The notes: generated from the sequence alone by a model not told the origin. A DNA stretch of 64,000 nt from an uncultured bacterium (GCA_949297445.1 CASFSS010000018.1:227884-291883), one strand, 5' to 3'. Shown: positions 9,013-18,814, counted from the first letter of the stretch. Numbers and translations: made by a program.

Positions 9013-9771
9013 ATGTGGAGTATTGTGCACGAGTATTTAACAATCCCTTATATTGTTGAAATTTGTGTTTTTATTTATCTGATTTTAACCATTGTAATTG
9101 GTTATAAAAGGAAATTTTTCTTCGCTTTGTATCACACAATCGTTGTGGCTGTCTTGTTGACGATAGGTTTTTTGGTTTTCGAGCCAATCGTATCATCATC
9201 TTTGAATACATCAATTCTTGCTAGTAATGAAAGAAGCATAACGTTTATCGACCAATTGACAAAAATTAGTTTATCGACTGCTAGACCATCTATTTATATG
9301 AATGATTATGTAGCGACATTAGGCGGTGACATTTTAAAGTATCTTAGTTACTTTATTATCACCATTGCCGTCATAATACTATCACCTATTATTAGCGGTT
9401 TAACTTGGCTTTTTATGCGCTTTTTAATTCCTCTAGCTTGGTTAAATGTAGACGTTCATTGGCTAGGTGCCCTTTTAGGAATTTTAACATCGCTGACACT
9501 TGTTGTTAGTGCTTATATATTTGCCGGTGTTTTTGCGCCACCATTTACTTATTTAGCGAGCAACGTTGAATATATCAACGTTCTAGGCATGCAAGAATCA
9601 ACCGTCTATTTATTGAGTACTCTTGATCCAGTATATCGGCCACTTTTGAGCTGGATAGGTGCATTTGCGGGTTTTGTGCGCATTGAAAATCCTATAACTG
9701 GATGGGAGACTACTTCCGTTGCTTTAATCCAACTATATCAAGATTATTTTGCATTCCAAGGTATTGTCTAA
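9013..9771 (+). CDS. Multi-pass membrane protein of unknown function
   Basis: A 252-residue protein with about four to five hydrophobic helices and an extracytoplasmic-looking Ser/Thr/Asn-rich stretch between helices 2 and 3. I do not recognise a family, though the helix layout loosely recalls CvpA-like proteins. The ATG at 9013 is chosen because GGATGGAG at 8998-9005 is 7 nt upstream; a frame extension to 8995 would put the start inside that site. It follows rmuC by 4 nt and is probably co-transcribed and coupled. The tRNA gene follows. Confidence 0.7.
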   Translation: MWSIVHEYLTIPYIVEICVFIYLILTIVIGYKRKFFFALYHTIVVAVLLTIGFLVFEPIVSSSLNTSILASNERSITFIDQLTKISLSTARPSIYMNDYVATLGGDILKYLSYFIITIAVIILSPIISGLTWLFMRFLIPLAWLNVDVHWLGALLGILTSLTLVVSAYIFAGVFAPPFTYLASNVEYINVLGMQESTVYLLSTLDPVYRPLLSWIGAFAGFVRIENPITGWETTSVALIQLYQDYFAFQGIV

Positions 9772-9779
9772 TCCCTAAC

Positions 9780-9808
9780 TTGTTTTGATTGCTTTTAAAG
9801 TTTATAAT
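9780..9808 (+). promoter_or_regulatory. Promoter of tRNA-Ala
   Basis: TTGTTT at 9780-9785, a 17-bp spacer and a perfect TATAAT at 9803-9808, placing transcription start a few bases before the mature tRNA. Confidence 0.65.
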
Positions 9809-9819
9809 ATTTTTTCGCT

Positions 9820-9895
9820 GGGCCTGTAGCTCATCTGGGAGAGCGCATCGTTCGCAACGATGAGGTAGCGAGTTCGATCCTCGTCAGGTCCACCA
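9820..9895 (+). tRNA. tRNA-Ala (anticodon CGC)
   Basis: A 76-nt cloverleaf with encoded CCA. The acceptor arm pairs GGGCCTG with CAGGTCC and contains the G3-U70 wobble that marks alanine tRNAs. The anticodon stem CATCG/CGATG holds loop TTCGCAA, giving anticodon CGC for codon GCG. The T-arm is GCGAG/CTCGT around TTCGATC. Identity by anticodon and by G3-U70 agree. Confidence 0.97.
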
Positions 9896-9909
9896 GTTCA
9901 AAATTAATG

Positions 9910-9938
9910 CCTATAATGTTAATCATTATAGGTTTTTT
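9910..9938 (+). terminator. Rho-independent terminator after tRNA-Ala
   Basis: A perfect 9-bp stem CCTATAATG/CATTATAGG with loop TTAAT, followed by six T. Confidence 0.92.
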
Positions 9939-10142
9939 AATTTTATCTATAATTAATGTTCGTAAAACGCATCATAATTATTTATGAAAGTAAAATTAGA
10001 GCACACTTGTAACATAAAAAAATAAATATTCAACAACTATAGTTGGATTAGCCAATAAAATTGTAGTTGTCACAAAAATATTAGATTGTTATATAATGTT
10101 ACAGTTACTTTTTAATATCTAATTAAGGGGAAGGGGTAGGTT

Positions 10143-12497
10143 ATGAAAATAATTAGAAAATCTTTTGTTTTTACTACTTTACTATTTTCTACATTCTCTT
10201 TTTTACTCACAAATATTAATGGTCTTCATGAGCATGTCGAAGCCGCTAGTTATGATCCGACCAGTGGAGCGATTTATTATGCCGATGCTGACAAATATTA
10301 TCAAGGTATTGATCCTTCTTTGACTGGGGAAGATTTAGTTGTGGCTTTATCTTCGTTAACCAGCAAAGGATTTGTTACCCACTCTTATTCATCATTACCG
10401 GATATTTATCAATATTCTGATTTGTCAAATGGAATGATGCGCATGGTTTATACAGGAACCGAAAAGAGTTTTTCATCAGGCAATATGCCTGGTAGCACCA
10501 ATAAAGAACACGTTTGGCCAGCTTCGTGGTATGGAACTGGTGACCGTGAGGAAGGAGCCGGTTCGCCTGGCGCAGATGCTCATAATGTATGGCCATCTGC
10601 TTCTGATTTAAACAGCAAGCGTGGTTCTTGTGCTTTTGATGAATTAGATTTTGCTACTTCTTGGAAATGTTCTGAATTTGGCTCATATAGTTATGGCACC
10701 GCTAACGATAACGATTCTTATGTTTGGTCCACGGCATTTAATAATTCAAATGGGCAAAATGATGATGCCATGTATCCAAGCGAGGGACACCGAGGAGAAA
10801 TAGCGCGCATATTAATGTATGTAGCAACACGATATCACAACGATACACGTTATCCGGTGATGCTTCATGATAAAGCTATAACATTGAAAAGTGGGCGAAT
10901 TGGCAAATTATCAACCTTATTAAAATGGCATTATCTTGAGCCACCGACCGAGTGGGAAATAAATCGCAACAACGAAGTGGCAACTCGCTGGCATCATAAT
11001 CGCAATCCTTTTATTGATAATCCAGAGTATGCAACCTTGATTTATCAATATTTGCCCGAGCCAGATCAAAATGCTCCGACAGATGCCGTTTTAGATGTTA
11101 TTGAGAAGTATGGCAACATCGAGTATGACGATCCACAATCTATCGAAGTTAATACGAATGATATAGCAGTCGCTACCAATCAAGAATATCAGATTGTTGC
11201 AAGTGTATTGCCTTCAACCGCCAAGCAAAAAGTTGGTTACCGCTCTTTAGATACCAATATCGCTACTGTTACTGGTAGTGGTGTGGTTAAAGGCGTAGCA
11301 AAAGGAAGTACTACAATCGAAGTTTACGCTATTGATGACTCGTCCATTAAGACAACAATTAATGTTTCGGTAAAAGAATTGGTGTATATTTCTTTAGAAG
11401 GAAAGCCATATAAAACAACATATTATACAAACGATACATTCGAGCCGGATGGTTTGCTGGTGAAAGGCCAATTTTCTGATGATAGTGAAACCACAATTGA
11501 TAATGCTGCTTGCCAGTGGCTCGATGGTGTAACAGGTACAGTAAAATTAGCGACTGATACGACTTCTATTCGCTGCGTATATCAAGGACTAACTGCCATT
11601 TATAATGGAATTACCGTTATAAAAAGAGATGTTGAAGGCTATGAAAAATTAACCGATAAAATGGATGATTATTCTGGCAGATATTTACTAGTTAACGACA
11701 CATACGGAAAAGCATTAGATGGGTCAGTTTCTTTAAATAAAACAAATAGTGGCAATCAATTTAGTGTTTCTATTGAAAACGATATAATTAATGGCGACTA
11801 TTTTGAAAATGAATTTATTGTTACTTCAACAACAGGTGGTTATACTTTATCATCCCGCTACGGCCAAACATTTGGAGCATCATCTTCTGGCAATTTTCAA
11901 GCCGGAAGTTATATAAATACAATTGAAGCAGCCACTTCGGGAACGATTATTAAATGTGGCAATTTGACTTTGCGTTATAATGCAAACTATTTTAGATATT
12001 ACTCTAGTGCAGGACAGGGTGACCCCATATTTTTATATCGATATATCGATAGTAGTGAGCCGGATGTCGGTTTAAAAGAAGCTAAAACATATGCCGAAAA
12101 CTTTAATTCATCAAATCTATGTGGCACTGATAATTATACAAAAGCGAGTGCAGATATTTGGAAAGCGCAAAAAGAGGCTTTTGAATCGTTACCTAATGAA
12201 GCAAAAACAATTTTAAAAAATGGTATTGCCAATCAATACTCATCCAATCCGATTGAAACGTGTTTAGCGAGATACGATCGAGTAGTTTTCTTATATGGTG
12301 CTGATTCGACAAATTTTCCTGATTATATGGATAGAAACGAAGCCGGCGTTTTTGCCATCAATAATATTACCCTTGGCATCGAAAAAAACGTTGCAATTGC
12401 CGTTGTCTTAATTGTCGCTTCTATCAGCGGTGTTATTGGGATAATTTGTTTAATAAAATTCAGTGCCTCTAAAAAGATCAAAAGTAAAAAGCAGTAA
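10143..12497 (+). CDS. Cell-surface endonuclease I family nuclease with Ig-like domains and C-terminal membrane anchor
   Basis: A 784-residue exported nuclease. Residues 1-35 form a signal peptide ending near EAAS. The endonuclease I domain (EndA/Bsn family, non-specific DNA/RNA cleavage) has KEHVWP (H123), GADAHNVWPS (about 143-152), NSKRG, GEIARILMYVATRY and RNPFIDNPE. A Big_2 Ig-like domain (about 335-410, with a VTGSGVVKGVAKGSTTI core) follows, then a second Ig-like region, a beta-rich region, and a C-terminal helix (about 752-773) with a KKIKSKKQ tail that would anchor it outside the cell. GGGGAAGGGG precedes the ATG. A possible promoter TTGTCA-19-TATAAT ends at 10097. Probably used for nutrient scavenging or DNA turnover. 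Confidence 0.88.
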   Translation: MKIIRKSFVFTTLLFSTFSFLLTNINGLHEHVEAASYDPTSGAIYYADADKYYQGIDPSLTGEDLVVALSSLTSKGFVTHSYSSLPDIYQYSDLSNGMMRMVYTGTEKSFSSGNMPGSTNKEHVWPASWYGTGDREEGAGSPGADAHNVWPSASDLNSKRGSCAFDELDFATSWKCSEFGSYSYGTANDNDSYVWSTAFNNSNGQNDDAMYPSEGHRGEIARILMYVATRYHNDTRYPVMLHDKAITLKSGRIGKLSTLLKWHYLEPPTEWEINRNNEVATRWHHNRNPFIDNPEYATLIYQYLPEPDQNAPTDAVLDVIEKYGNIEYDDPQSIEVNTNDIAVATNQEYQIVASVLPSTAKQKVGYRSLDTNIATVTGSGVVKGVAKGSTTIEVYAIDDSSIKTTINVSVKELVYISLEGKPYKTTYYTNDTFEPDGLLVKGQFSDDSETTIDNAACQWLDGVTGTVKLATDTTSIRCVYQGLTAIYNGITVIKRDVEGYEKLTDKMDDYSGRYLLVNDTYGKALDGSVSLNKTNSGNQFSVSIENDIINGDYFENEFIVTSTTGGYTLSSRYGQTFGASSSGNFQAGSYINTIEAATSGTIIKCGNLTLRYNANYFRYYSSAGQGDPIFLYRYIDSSEPDVGLKEAKTYAENFNSSNLCGTDNYTKASADIWKAQKEAFESLPNEAKTILKNGIANQYSSNPIETCLARYDRVVFLYGADSTNFPDYMDRNEAGVFAINNITLGIEKNVAIAVVLIVASISGVIGIICLIKFSASKKIKSKKQ

Positions 12498-12743
12498 CAA
12501 ATTTCAATAAATATAAGCCGCCCCATATTTTATTCCCTTAATAGATAATTAATTTTAGAATTTTGTCTATAAAAAGAAATAAAAGTATGCTATAAAAAAA
12601 GTAGATACTATTAGTGTTGTATTGTGCTTTATGGCAAATATAATTTTTCAAAAATGTTTATGAATATTTGGATTTAAAGAAGAACGGCTGACTAATTATG
12701 TTTCGCTTATTTTAGTCAATCTTCTAGATGGGGGGAATTGTTG

Positions 12744-13846
12744 ATGAAACGTATTTCGAAGGGATTAAAAGCTTTTTCTCATTATCTCTAGCAATCATTT
12801 TAACTGCTTGTGATTTTTCTTTTATTACTTCCCCTTCAACTAGTAGCAGCAGCGATGATTCATCATCTTCTTCTAGCGACTCGACGGCAAACACTGATAA
12901 TTCATTTACAGTCACCTGGGTCAATTATGATGATACCGTTCTAGAGATTGATGAAAATGTTGAATATGGAACCGTTCCTCATTATGATGGCGAGATTCCA
13001 ACTAGATCTCGCGACCCTTTTTACTCTTACGAATTCGTCGGTTGGTCACCGGAAATTTAAGAAGTTCAAGGCCCACAAGAATATATCGCCCAATACGAGA
13101 TAGTCGGAAGCAAAAATTTTTCCTTTGAATTAAATGAAACAGAAACAAGTTATGTAGTCACTGATTATATTGGTGAAAATGGTAAAGATGTTCGAATACC
13201 AAACGTATATAAAGGTCTTCCTGTTTCTAAAATTGCCGCGAATGTTTTTAATTTTAATTTTTTTAACGATCAATCAGTCAGTAATGTATTTATTCCTAAC
13301 ACAATAGAAACTGTTGATGGGGATGCCTTTTATAATTGTTTGGGTACCAAAATATATTTAGAATCTTCAGAAATTCCAGAAGGTTTTGCTAGCGTTTGGA
13401 ATCCATCAAACGTATCCGTTATTACCAGTGTCAGTGGTTTTGATGATATAGGTCTTATCTATAAACTAGTGAATGATAAAGCGACAATAGTTGGTTATTG
13501 CGGTGAAGATGTAGATTTAGAAATACCAAATAGAATATCACACCTAAATCAAGAGTATGATGTTTATCTGATAGATACCGGCGCTTTCTTTGGCTGTACT
13601 TCCCTTACATCAGTAACTTTTGAAGATAACTGTCAAATTGTTTTAATCAGTGATGGTGCTTTTGTTTATTGTTCATCTTTAACTTCCATCACTATTCCTT
13701 CTTCTATCACTTCAATGGGTAATGATGTTTTCTTTGGTTGCACATCATTAACTATCTATTGCGAAGCATCTTCTCAGCCAAGTGGTTGGGATTCTAATTG
13801 GAACCCATCTAATCGGCAGGTTATATGGGATTATAACGCTGAATGA
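12744..13846 (+). pseudogene. Broken lipoprotein with InlB-type repeat and leucine-rich (LRR_5/BspA-like) domain
   Basis: One gene seems split by two lesions. The ATG at 12744 sits 8 nt after a GGGGGG site and begins MKRISKGLKAF, but hits a stop after 15 codons. The frame one base earlier carries the rest of the signal peptide (SLSLAIILTAC, lipobox LTAC); adding one T to the T5 run at 12773-12777 joins them. A TAA at 13058-13060 then cuts the InlB/Listeria-Bacteroides repeat exactly inside its GWSPEI...YIAQYE motif, and the same frame stays open to 13846. The downstream part has BspA-type LRR motifs (for example GAFFGCTSLTSVTF). An intact version would be a surface adhesin-like lipoprotein. 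Confidence 0.8.
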
Positions 13847-13891
13847 AAAATATCATTTAAATATCTTTTCTTATTTATTTAATACTTATCT

Positions 13892-13919
13892 TTGGTTCTT
13901 ATTGTTAGTTTGTTAAAAT
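13892..13919 (+). promoter_or_regulatory. Promoter apparently giving a leaderless mRNA
   Basis: TTGGTT, a 16-bp spacer and an extended -10 (TGTTAAAAT, hexamer 13914-13919). The hexamer ends 6 nt before the ATG at 13926 and no Shine-Dalgarno is present, so transcription would start at or next to the start codon. Confidence 0.5.
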
Positions 13920-13925
13920 AAAAAT

Positions 13926-15593
13926 ATGCAAAAGAGTATATGTGCTTTTAACTTATTTATTTTGCTTATTTTATCTTCGTGCAATGGTGTTTTTAATAAT
14001 TCACAAAGTTCTTCAACGGGTATTGAAGATCAAGTAGGAGGTTATATTCGCTATATAAAAGCATTTTATGTAGATAATAATGGCGAATTAAAAAGCGAAA
14101 GATCACAAGAGATTACATATGGTGAAAATTGGGATGAAATAGATAAAATAAAAGTTTTCGCCTATGGTCCTCAAAATAAATCAGCCGAAATTCCTTTAAA
14201 GCGCGATGACGAAGATGGTTACACAATCTCCACTTACTCTATTAGCGATGATATAGAAACGGATGGAACATTAGAAAAATACAATGCTGGAAATTATAAT
14301 TTTTATATTTCATATAAAGAATTTAGCGCTACATTGTCATTGAGCGTTGAGCGAGCCGAATTGGTAGATATTTCGATGACATTGCCATCACTTACATGGC
14401 TTGAGCCAATTGGCGAGTTTAAAGTAATGAACTTACCGGAAAATGAAAATTTTGAAGTCGCCTATGAATATCGGAATAGTTACGACGAAGAATATAAAAC
14501 ATGGGATTATGATAAAGAAACAATAAATACTATATTTACGCCCCAAACGCCGGTCTATTTCCGCGCGACAATTAACTCGCGCAATTATTATAGAAAGGTT
14601 TTAACCGACGGCGTTTCCGTCGAGAAATATTCTTTACAAGATAAATTAACTTTATCGACTGATTTATTGACATTTGAGTATCTGCCAACAAAAAATGGAG
14701 AAGCCAGATTATTACGTGAATACAATTTTTTAATAGAAGGTCAGCAATTGTCCGCATCGTTTAAAAATGAGGCTATTGCGGGCTTTTTTGCTTTTTCTGA
14801 CAATAATATACAAATTGATTCTATCGGTAGGCGTTCCTTAAATATCGATTTTACCATCGACACCAATCCGTATTATGTTTCTGAAACAATTACCTTACCT
14901 ATCGAAGTAGATTTTATTCCCTTTAAGATTCATAAGCCGACAACCAAATTTTTCTATTATCACTATTTTATCGACTATGCTTATTCGCCAGATTATGAAT
15001 TTGAATATTTAAAAGATGAAATGGATCGAAACATTTATGATGCTTATTATAGTAATACCGATTTAGTAATTGTAGCTGGCGATTCATATGTCAATCCAGG
15101 TACTTACGATTGCTCGATTAGTTTATACGATACAAGTAACACTACATGGGAAGATGGTTCAATCGCTTCTTATAGTGATACTTGGAGTATTTTAAAAGAT
15201 ACCTTTGATTTTGATAGACTTTGTTGTTCGAGTCCGGAATTTATAAATGACATGACGAATATTTATAAAAAGGGCGAGATCGTCACTTGCTATATTCAAG
15301 AAGGATTAAACGAAGCCACATTCTCTTTTTATTATGGCGATTTAGATCATCTCACAGGAGAGTATAATTATAAACCAACAAATTCTATCAATGTAATGTA
15401 TGGAATATATATTGCAGATTATGCATCCGATTATGTTTATTATAGTGTAGTTGATAGCAAGATTATTTTTGAAGCGAATGCCCCTAAAGATGATAAGGGT
15501 TATGTGACTGTCGATTTATATTATCGTTTCGTCGATGAAAGAACCAATGTTTATCCACAAGAAATCAATTTTCGTATTTCGGCAAAATATTAA
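13926..15593 (+). CDS. Lipoprotein of unknown function, beta-rich
   Basis: A 555-residue lipoprotein: a signal peptide with lipobox LSSC (Cys about 19), a Ser-rich linker, then a long Tyr/Asp/Asn-rich, strand-rich ectodomain without cysteine clusters or catalytic motifs that I recognise. The composition fits stacked Ig-like domains. There is no ribosome-binding site; a -10 hexamer ends 6 nt upstream. The gene is flanked by the broken LRR lipoprotein and converges with the phosphatase operon 8 bp away. Confidence 0.75.
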   Translation: MQKSICAFNLFILLILSSCNGVFNNSQSSSTGIEDQVGGYIRYIKAFYVDNNGELKSERSQEITYGENWDEIDKIKVFAYGPQNKSAEIPLKRDDEDGYTISTYSISDDIETDGTLEKYNAGNYNFYISYKEFSATLSLSVERAELVDISMTLPSLTWLEPIGEFKVMNLPENENFEVAYEYRNSYDEEYKTWDYDKETINTIFTPQTPVYFRATINSRNYYRKVLTDGVSVEKYSLQDKLTLSTDLLTFEYLPTKNGEARLLREYNFLIEGQQLSASFKNEAIAGFFAFSDNNIQIDSIGRRSLNIDFTIDTNPYYVSETITLPIEVDFIPFKIHKPTTKFFYYHYFIDYAYSPDYEFEYLKDEMDRNIYDAYYSNTDLVIVAGDSYVNPGTYDCSISLYDTSNTTWEDGSIASYSDTWSILKDTFDFDRLCCSSPEFINDMTNIYKKGEIVTCYIQEGLNEATFSFYYGDLDHLTGEYNYKPTNSINVMYGIYIADYASDYVYYSVVDSKIIFEANAPKDDKGYVTVDLYYRFVDERTNVYPQEINFRISAKY

Positions 15594-15601
15594 ATAAATA
15601 T

Positions 15602-16063
15602 TTAGATTTGATTTTTATTTAAAATGTAATCAAAGAAACCTTCTATGCCTTGGGAAATGTAGCGGCAGGCCTTTTCAAAATCGCGCGTGTACCAAGGGTC
15701 GGCAATTGAACCAAAAGGCGGCAAAGCATATTCGCCTAATAAATGAATTTTATTTGATTTTCCAAACTCATATATTAGATCTTTTAAATTGTATTCGTCC
15801 ATCGCTAATATATAGTCCGCTTTGATAAAGTCTTCATGTGTTATTTGCTTTGCTTGATGCGTTCTTATCGGAATATTATGGGCAATTAAAACGCGTTTCA
15901 TTGGCGGATAAATGTCGTTTAAATATTCTTCGTCGCTCGTGCCGCGCGAATATATTAAAAAATTGTTTCCTATTTTGTGTTTTGCTAAATAATCTTTCGC
16001 GATGAATTCCGCAGAAACAGAACGACAAATATTGCCGTAGCAAACAAAAATTACTGTTATCAT
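15602..16063 (-). CDS. Low-molecular-weight protein-tyrosine phosphatase
   Basis: A 153-residue cytosolic phosphatase. The P-loop is CYGNICRS (C8 nucleophile, R14), and the general-acid aspartate is in ADPWYTRDFEKAC, where most family members have DPYY. Length is typical. In Gram-positives these enzymes often act on tyrosine-phosphorylated envelope or polysaccharide proteins, but no kinase gene is nearby. Its start overlaps the upstream membrane protein stop by 4 nt, placing it last in a minus-strand operon with the phosphoesterase and Mrp. Confidence 0.9.
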   Translation of the reverse strand: MITVIFVCYGNICRSVSAEFIAKDYLAKHKIGNNFLIYSRGTSDEEYLNDIYPPMKRVLIAHNIPIRTHQAKQITHEDFIKADYILAMDEYNLKDLIYEFGKSNKIHLLGEYALPPFGSIADPWYTRDFEKACRYISQGIEGFFDYILNKNQI

Positions 16064-17019
16064 TTATTATTCTTTTTGCTTGAATAGATTCGAATTAATA
16101 ATAGCGTTATTGAATAAATGATTGGTACAAGCGATAAAATTAGTAAAATCATTGGACCGATATTAACGCTGGCGGCGAAGTCAACTGGGAAGAAGGTCTG
16201 CAAAGATTCCACAATAAATTGCGGATTTATAGCTAGTTGCACAAAGTACAAAATCAATAATAATAAATAAAGCGAAGCGATATATAAACTATGATGAATT
16301 TGGAAACGTTCTTTTCTATTTTCGGCAACTCTTAAATAACCAAAATAATATACGATAATTTCTAAAGTTGGTAACAAGCATAGCAAAATAATTGCAATTG
16401 ACCCTAATAGATTTTCCGGATGCATTAAATCGATAGTCAAAATGCCGATGAAACCTTGTGCAAAAAAATACATGGCAAAAAGAATGAAAATAACCGTAAA
16501 AGCCCGATAAACATACTTGCCTTTCTTTGGTTCTGGTAACGGCCATCCGCTCTTTGTAACAGTTAAATCAGCAGTGGCTGTTTTAAGGTTTTTTAACTCT
16601 TTTGCGCCATAAAAAATAAAGCCGCTACCGAGCAACAAAATTAAAATCGAGTAAATTATAAAATCGATGGGGAAATAGGATGTGAATTGGTTGGCTATAG
16701 CGCTACCGCCGTATTTAGTAAAAATAGATACTATTAACATAATTAAAGAAACCAGCGCGAACAATGTGCAAATCGCCGCATGGACAATTATTGAAATGTA
16801 TCTTTTTCTTTTATCCTCGATAGCTAAAACGGCATTTAGTGAAAAGAAAAATTCAATCGGTACGAGAAGAATTAATATAAAAGGAATTAATACATCGAGA
16901 TTTGGAAAAAAGGAGATAGCGTCAGTAAAGGCATAATACATTATGTGCAATAAAGCAATGCTCGCAAGAAAATAGACGAGGATATTTAGTAATGTTAAGG
17001 GTTGAACTTTATTTTTCAT
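16060..17019 (-). CDS. Eight-helix membrane protein with internal duplication
   Basis: A 319-residue integral membrane protein with about eight helices in two sets of four. Both halves contain a related YFPIDF / FFPVDF motif before the last helix pair, suggesting a duplicated four-helix unit joined by a Lys/Pro-rich cytosolic linker (about 150-170). No known family was recognised. The start overlaps the phosphoesterase stop by 11 nt, with AAAGGA upstream, so translation is coupled. Confidence 0.65.
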   Translation of the reverse strand: MKNKVQPLTLLNILVYFLASIALLHIMYYAFTDAISFFPNLDVLIPFILILLVPIEFFFSLNAVLAIEDKRKRYISIIVHAAICTLFALVSLIMLIVSIFTKYGGSAIANQFTSYFPIDFIIYSILILLLGSGFIFYGAKELKNLKTATADLTVTKSGWPLPEPKKGKYVYRAFTVIFILFAMYFFAQGFIGILTIDLMHPENLLGSIAIILLCLLPTLEIIVYYFGYLRVAENRKERFQIHHSLYIASLYLLLLILYFVQLAINPQFIVESLQTFFPVDFAASVNIGPMILLILSLVPIIYSITLLLIRIYSSKKNNK

Positions 17020-17980
17020 AACTTACAAAAATCCTTTCAATATTTTCTAATCCAAATGATCCATCGCTAGGTAAAGTGATTACTTGTCCACCAATCATTG
17101 AATTGTCGTGGTAAATTAGGTTGGTTGATTTGACGCCATAAGAAAGAATTACATCTTTGTAATCAACGGCGATATTGTTGATATGATCGTGTCCGCAGAA
17201 TACCCCTTTGGTTGAGCCTATTTCTTTAATGGCAGCGAACAAGCCAGTATTTGTATAACCTGGCCAAGTGCTTTCATTTACTTCGCCACTATATTCATAT
17301 AAACCATCGTTTGCTCCTTGGATTGCAAGTAGATATTCCGGGAGGGGAATATGCATAAAAGCGATCGATGGAATGGCACTGCCATTATTATATGAGGCGA
17401 CTCTTTTATACCATTCAACCTGGTTTTCATGAATTACATCATAGGTATATTCAAGCGACCCATCACTATAATAAGAGTTAGAATCAATCATGATGAGCCG
17501 CCATACAGTTTTATCGCCGTCTTTTAAGTTGACGACATAGTTAGAATCGCCGTAAACATCATCATCTTTATAATTTAAAAAGACAACGTTTTTATAGTTA
17601 GCTAATTCGTTAATAACATATGATGGAGCGTACCAACCTTGTTTGTCGTGGTTGCCCCAAACGATTGACCACGGTAAATCAAGGCTATCAAAATAGCTAT
17701 ATAAAAAATCAACTTCACGGGTAGTCGAATCCATAAATGAATCGCCTGTAATTACAATGTAGTTTGGTTTAGCGGCCTCTATTACTTTATTTAAAAATGC
17801 CTCTTGTTCATCTAAATATGCGGTCGCCCCTAAATGAATATCGGTAAGTTGTAACACGCGAAAATTTTCTTGATAAAGTGATTCTAAAAAGTAACTTTCG
17901 GTTGGGTAAGTTTGTTCTCCGCAACTAGTTAAAGCAATTGATAATAAGAGTAAGGAAGGTATAATTTTATATTTTTTCAT
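17009..17980 (-). CDS. Secreted calcineurin-like metallophosphoesterase lipoprotein
   Basis: A 323-residue lipoprotein: signal peptide with lipobox LTSC (C20), then a metallophosphoesterase domain with all five motifs: LTDIHLG (D47, H49), GDSFMD (D80), GNHDK (N110, H111), a histidine in MHIPLPE and GHDH (about 237). It resembles outward-facing nucleotide or phosphodiester hydrolases of the PhoD/YkuE/DCR2 kinds; the substrate is unknown. No clear ribosome-binding site precedes the ATG. It lies 24 nt after Mrp and leads into the membrane protein and LMW phosphatase. Confidence 0.88.
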   Translation of the reverse strand: MKKYKIIPSLLLLSIALTSCGEQTYPTESYFLESLYQENFRVLQLTDIHLGATAYLDEQEAFLNKVIEAAKPNYIVITGDSFMDSTTREVDFLYSYFDSLDLPWSIVWGNHDKQGWYAPSYVINELANYKNVVFLNYKDDDVYGDSNYVVNLKDGDKTVWRLIMIDSNSYYSDGSLEYTYDVIHENQVEWYKRVASYNNGSAIPSIAFMHIPLPEYLLAIQGANDGLYEYSGEVNESTWPGYTNTGLFAAIKEIGSTKGVFCGHDHINNIAVDYKDVILSYGVKSTNLIYHDNSMIGGQVITLPSDGSFGLENIERIFVSYEK

Positions 17981-18004
17981 ATTTTTATTTTCGTCTATTT
18001 ACTT

Positions 18005-18814
18005 TTAAAAAGAAATATGGAAAGACTCAACATCAATTTGTTCAATCTTACCTTTATCGGCCAAAGCGGCATATTGGGGATTTATCGGTAGGCGAGCCAA
18101 AACATTTAACTTATTGTTTTTGGCAACTTCTTCTAGTTTGGAGTGGCCGAAAATTTCAATTTTTTCATGGCAGTTCGGACATTCGACATAGGACATATTT
18201 TCGATTATGCCTAGAATAGGCACATCCATTTCTTTCGCCATATTGATTGCTTTTTCAACAATCATTGTCACGAGATCTTGTGGTGAAGTTACGATGATGA
18301 TGCCGTCCATTTTGATAGATTGGAATGTCGTTAAAACGACATCGCCTGTTCCCGGTGGCATATCTATAAACATATAATCCAAATCGCCATAAGCGACATC
18401 GGTATAAAATTGTTTGACCATTTGAGTGATAATTGGTCCTCGCCAAATAATTGGATCATTTTCTTTTTCTAATAGTAAGTTGGTGGAAACGATTTGAACG
18501 CCTTCTTTGCTCTTTTGGGGAAAAATATGCACGCCATCACTTTCTAATTGTCCTTTAATACCAAACATGCGTGGTATAGATGGGCCAGTGACATCGGCAT
18601 CTAAAATAGCAACATTGTTGCCTTCTTTATTTTTCTTAATAGCTAGCAAAGAGGTGACGAACGATTTGCCAACTCCCCCCTTGCCAGACACTATTCCTAT
18701 TGTGTGTTTGATTGTTGTTAATTCGTTAGGGGAAATTATAAAATCTTCTTTATTCATCCGTTCGGAGCAATCATCTACTCCGCAATTTGTGCAATCATGA
18801 TTACAATCTGGCAT
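18005..18814 (-). CDS. mrp: Mrp/NBP35-type P-loop iron-sulfur cluster carrier
   Basis: A 269-residue cytosolic ATPase that assembles and delivers Fe-S clusters. The N-terminus has a Cys cluster (CNHDCTNCGVDDC), seen in archaeal/eukaryal NBP35-like and some anaerobe Mrp proteins. The deviant Walker A is SGKGGVGKS (43-51), with DADVTGPSIPR, DMPPGTGD (Walker B region) and the C-terminal cluster motif CPNC (about 212). There is no N-terminal DUF59 domain. AAGGAG lies 7 nt before the ATG. It is the first gene of the minus-strand operon. Confidence 0.93.
   Translation of the reverse strand: MPDCNHDCTNCGVDDCSERMNKEDFIISPNELTTIKHTIGIVSGKGGVGKSFVTSLLAIKKNKEGNNVAILDADVTGPSIPRMFGIKGQLESDGVHIFPQKSKEGVQIVSTNLLLEKENDPIIWRGPIITQMVKQFYTDVAYGDLDYMFIDMPPGTGDVVLTTFQSIKMDGIIIVTSPQDLVTMIVEKAINMAKEMDVPILGIIENMSYVECPNCHEKIEIFGHSKLEEVAKNNKLNVLARLPINPQYAALADKGKIEQIDVESFHISF

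Noticed and set aside
13058-13060. Programmed stop-codon readthrough in the LRR lipoprotein
   Set aside because: The gene also has a separate frame break in the signal peptide, so decay or sequencing error is simpler.
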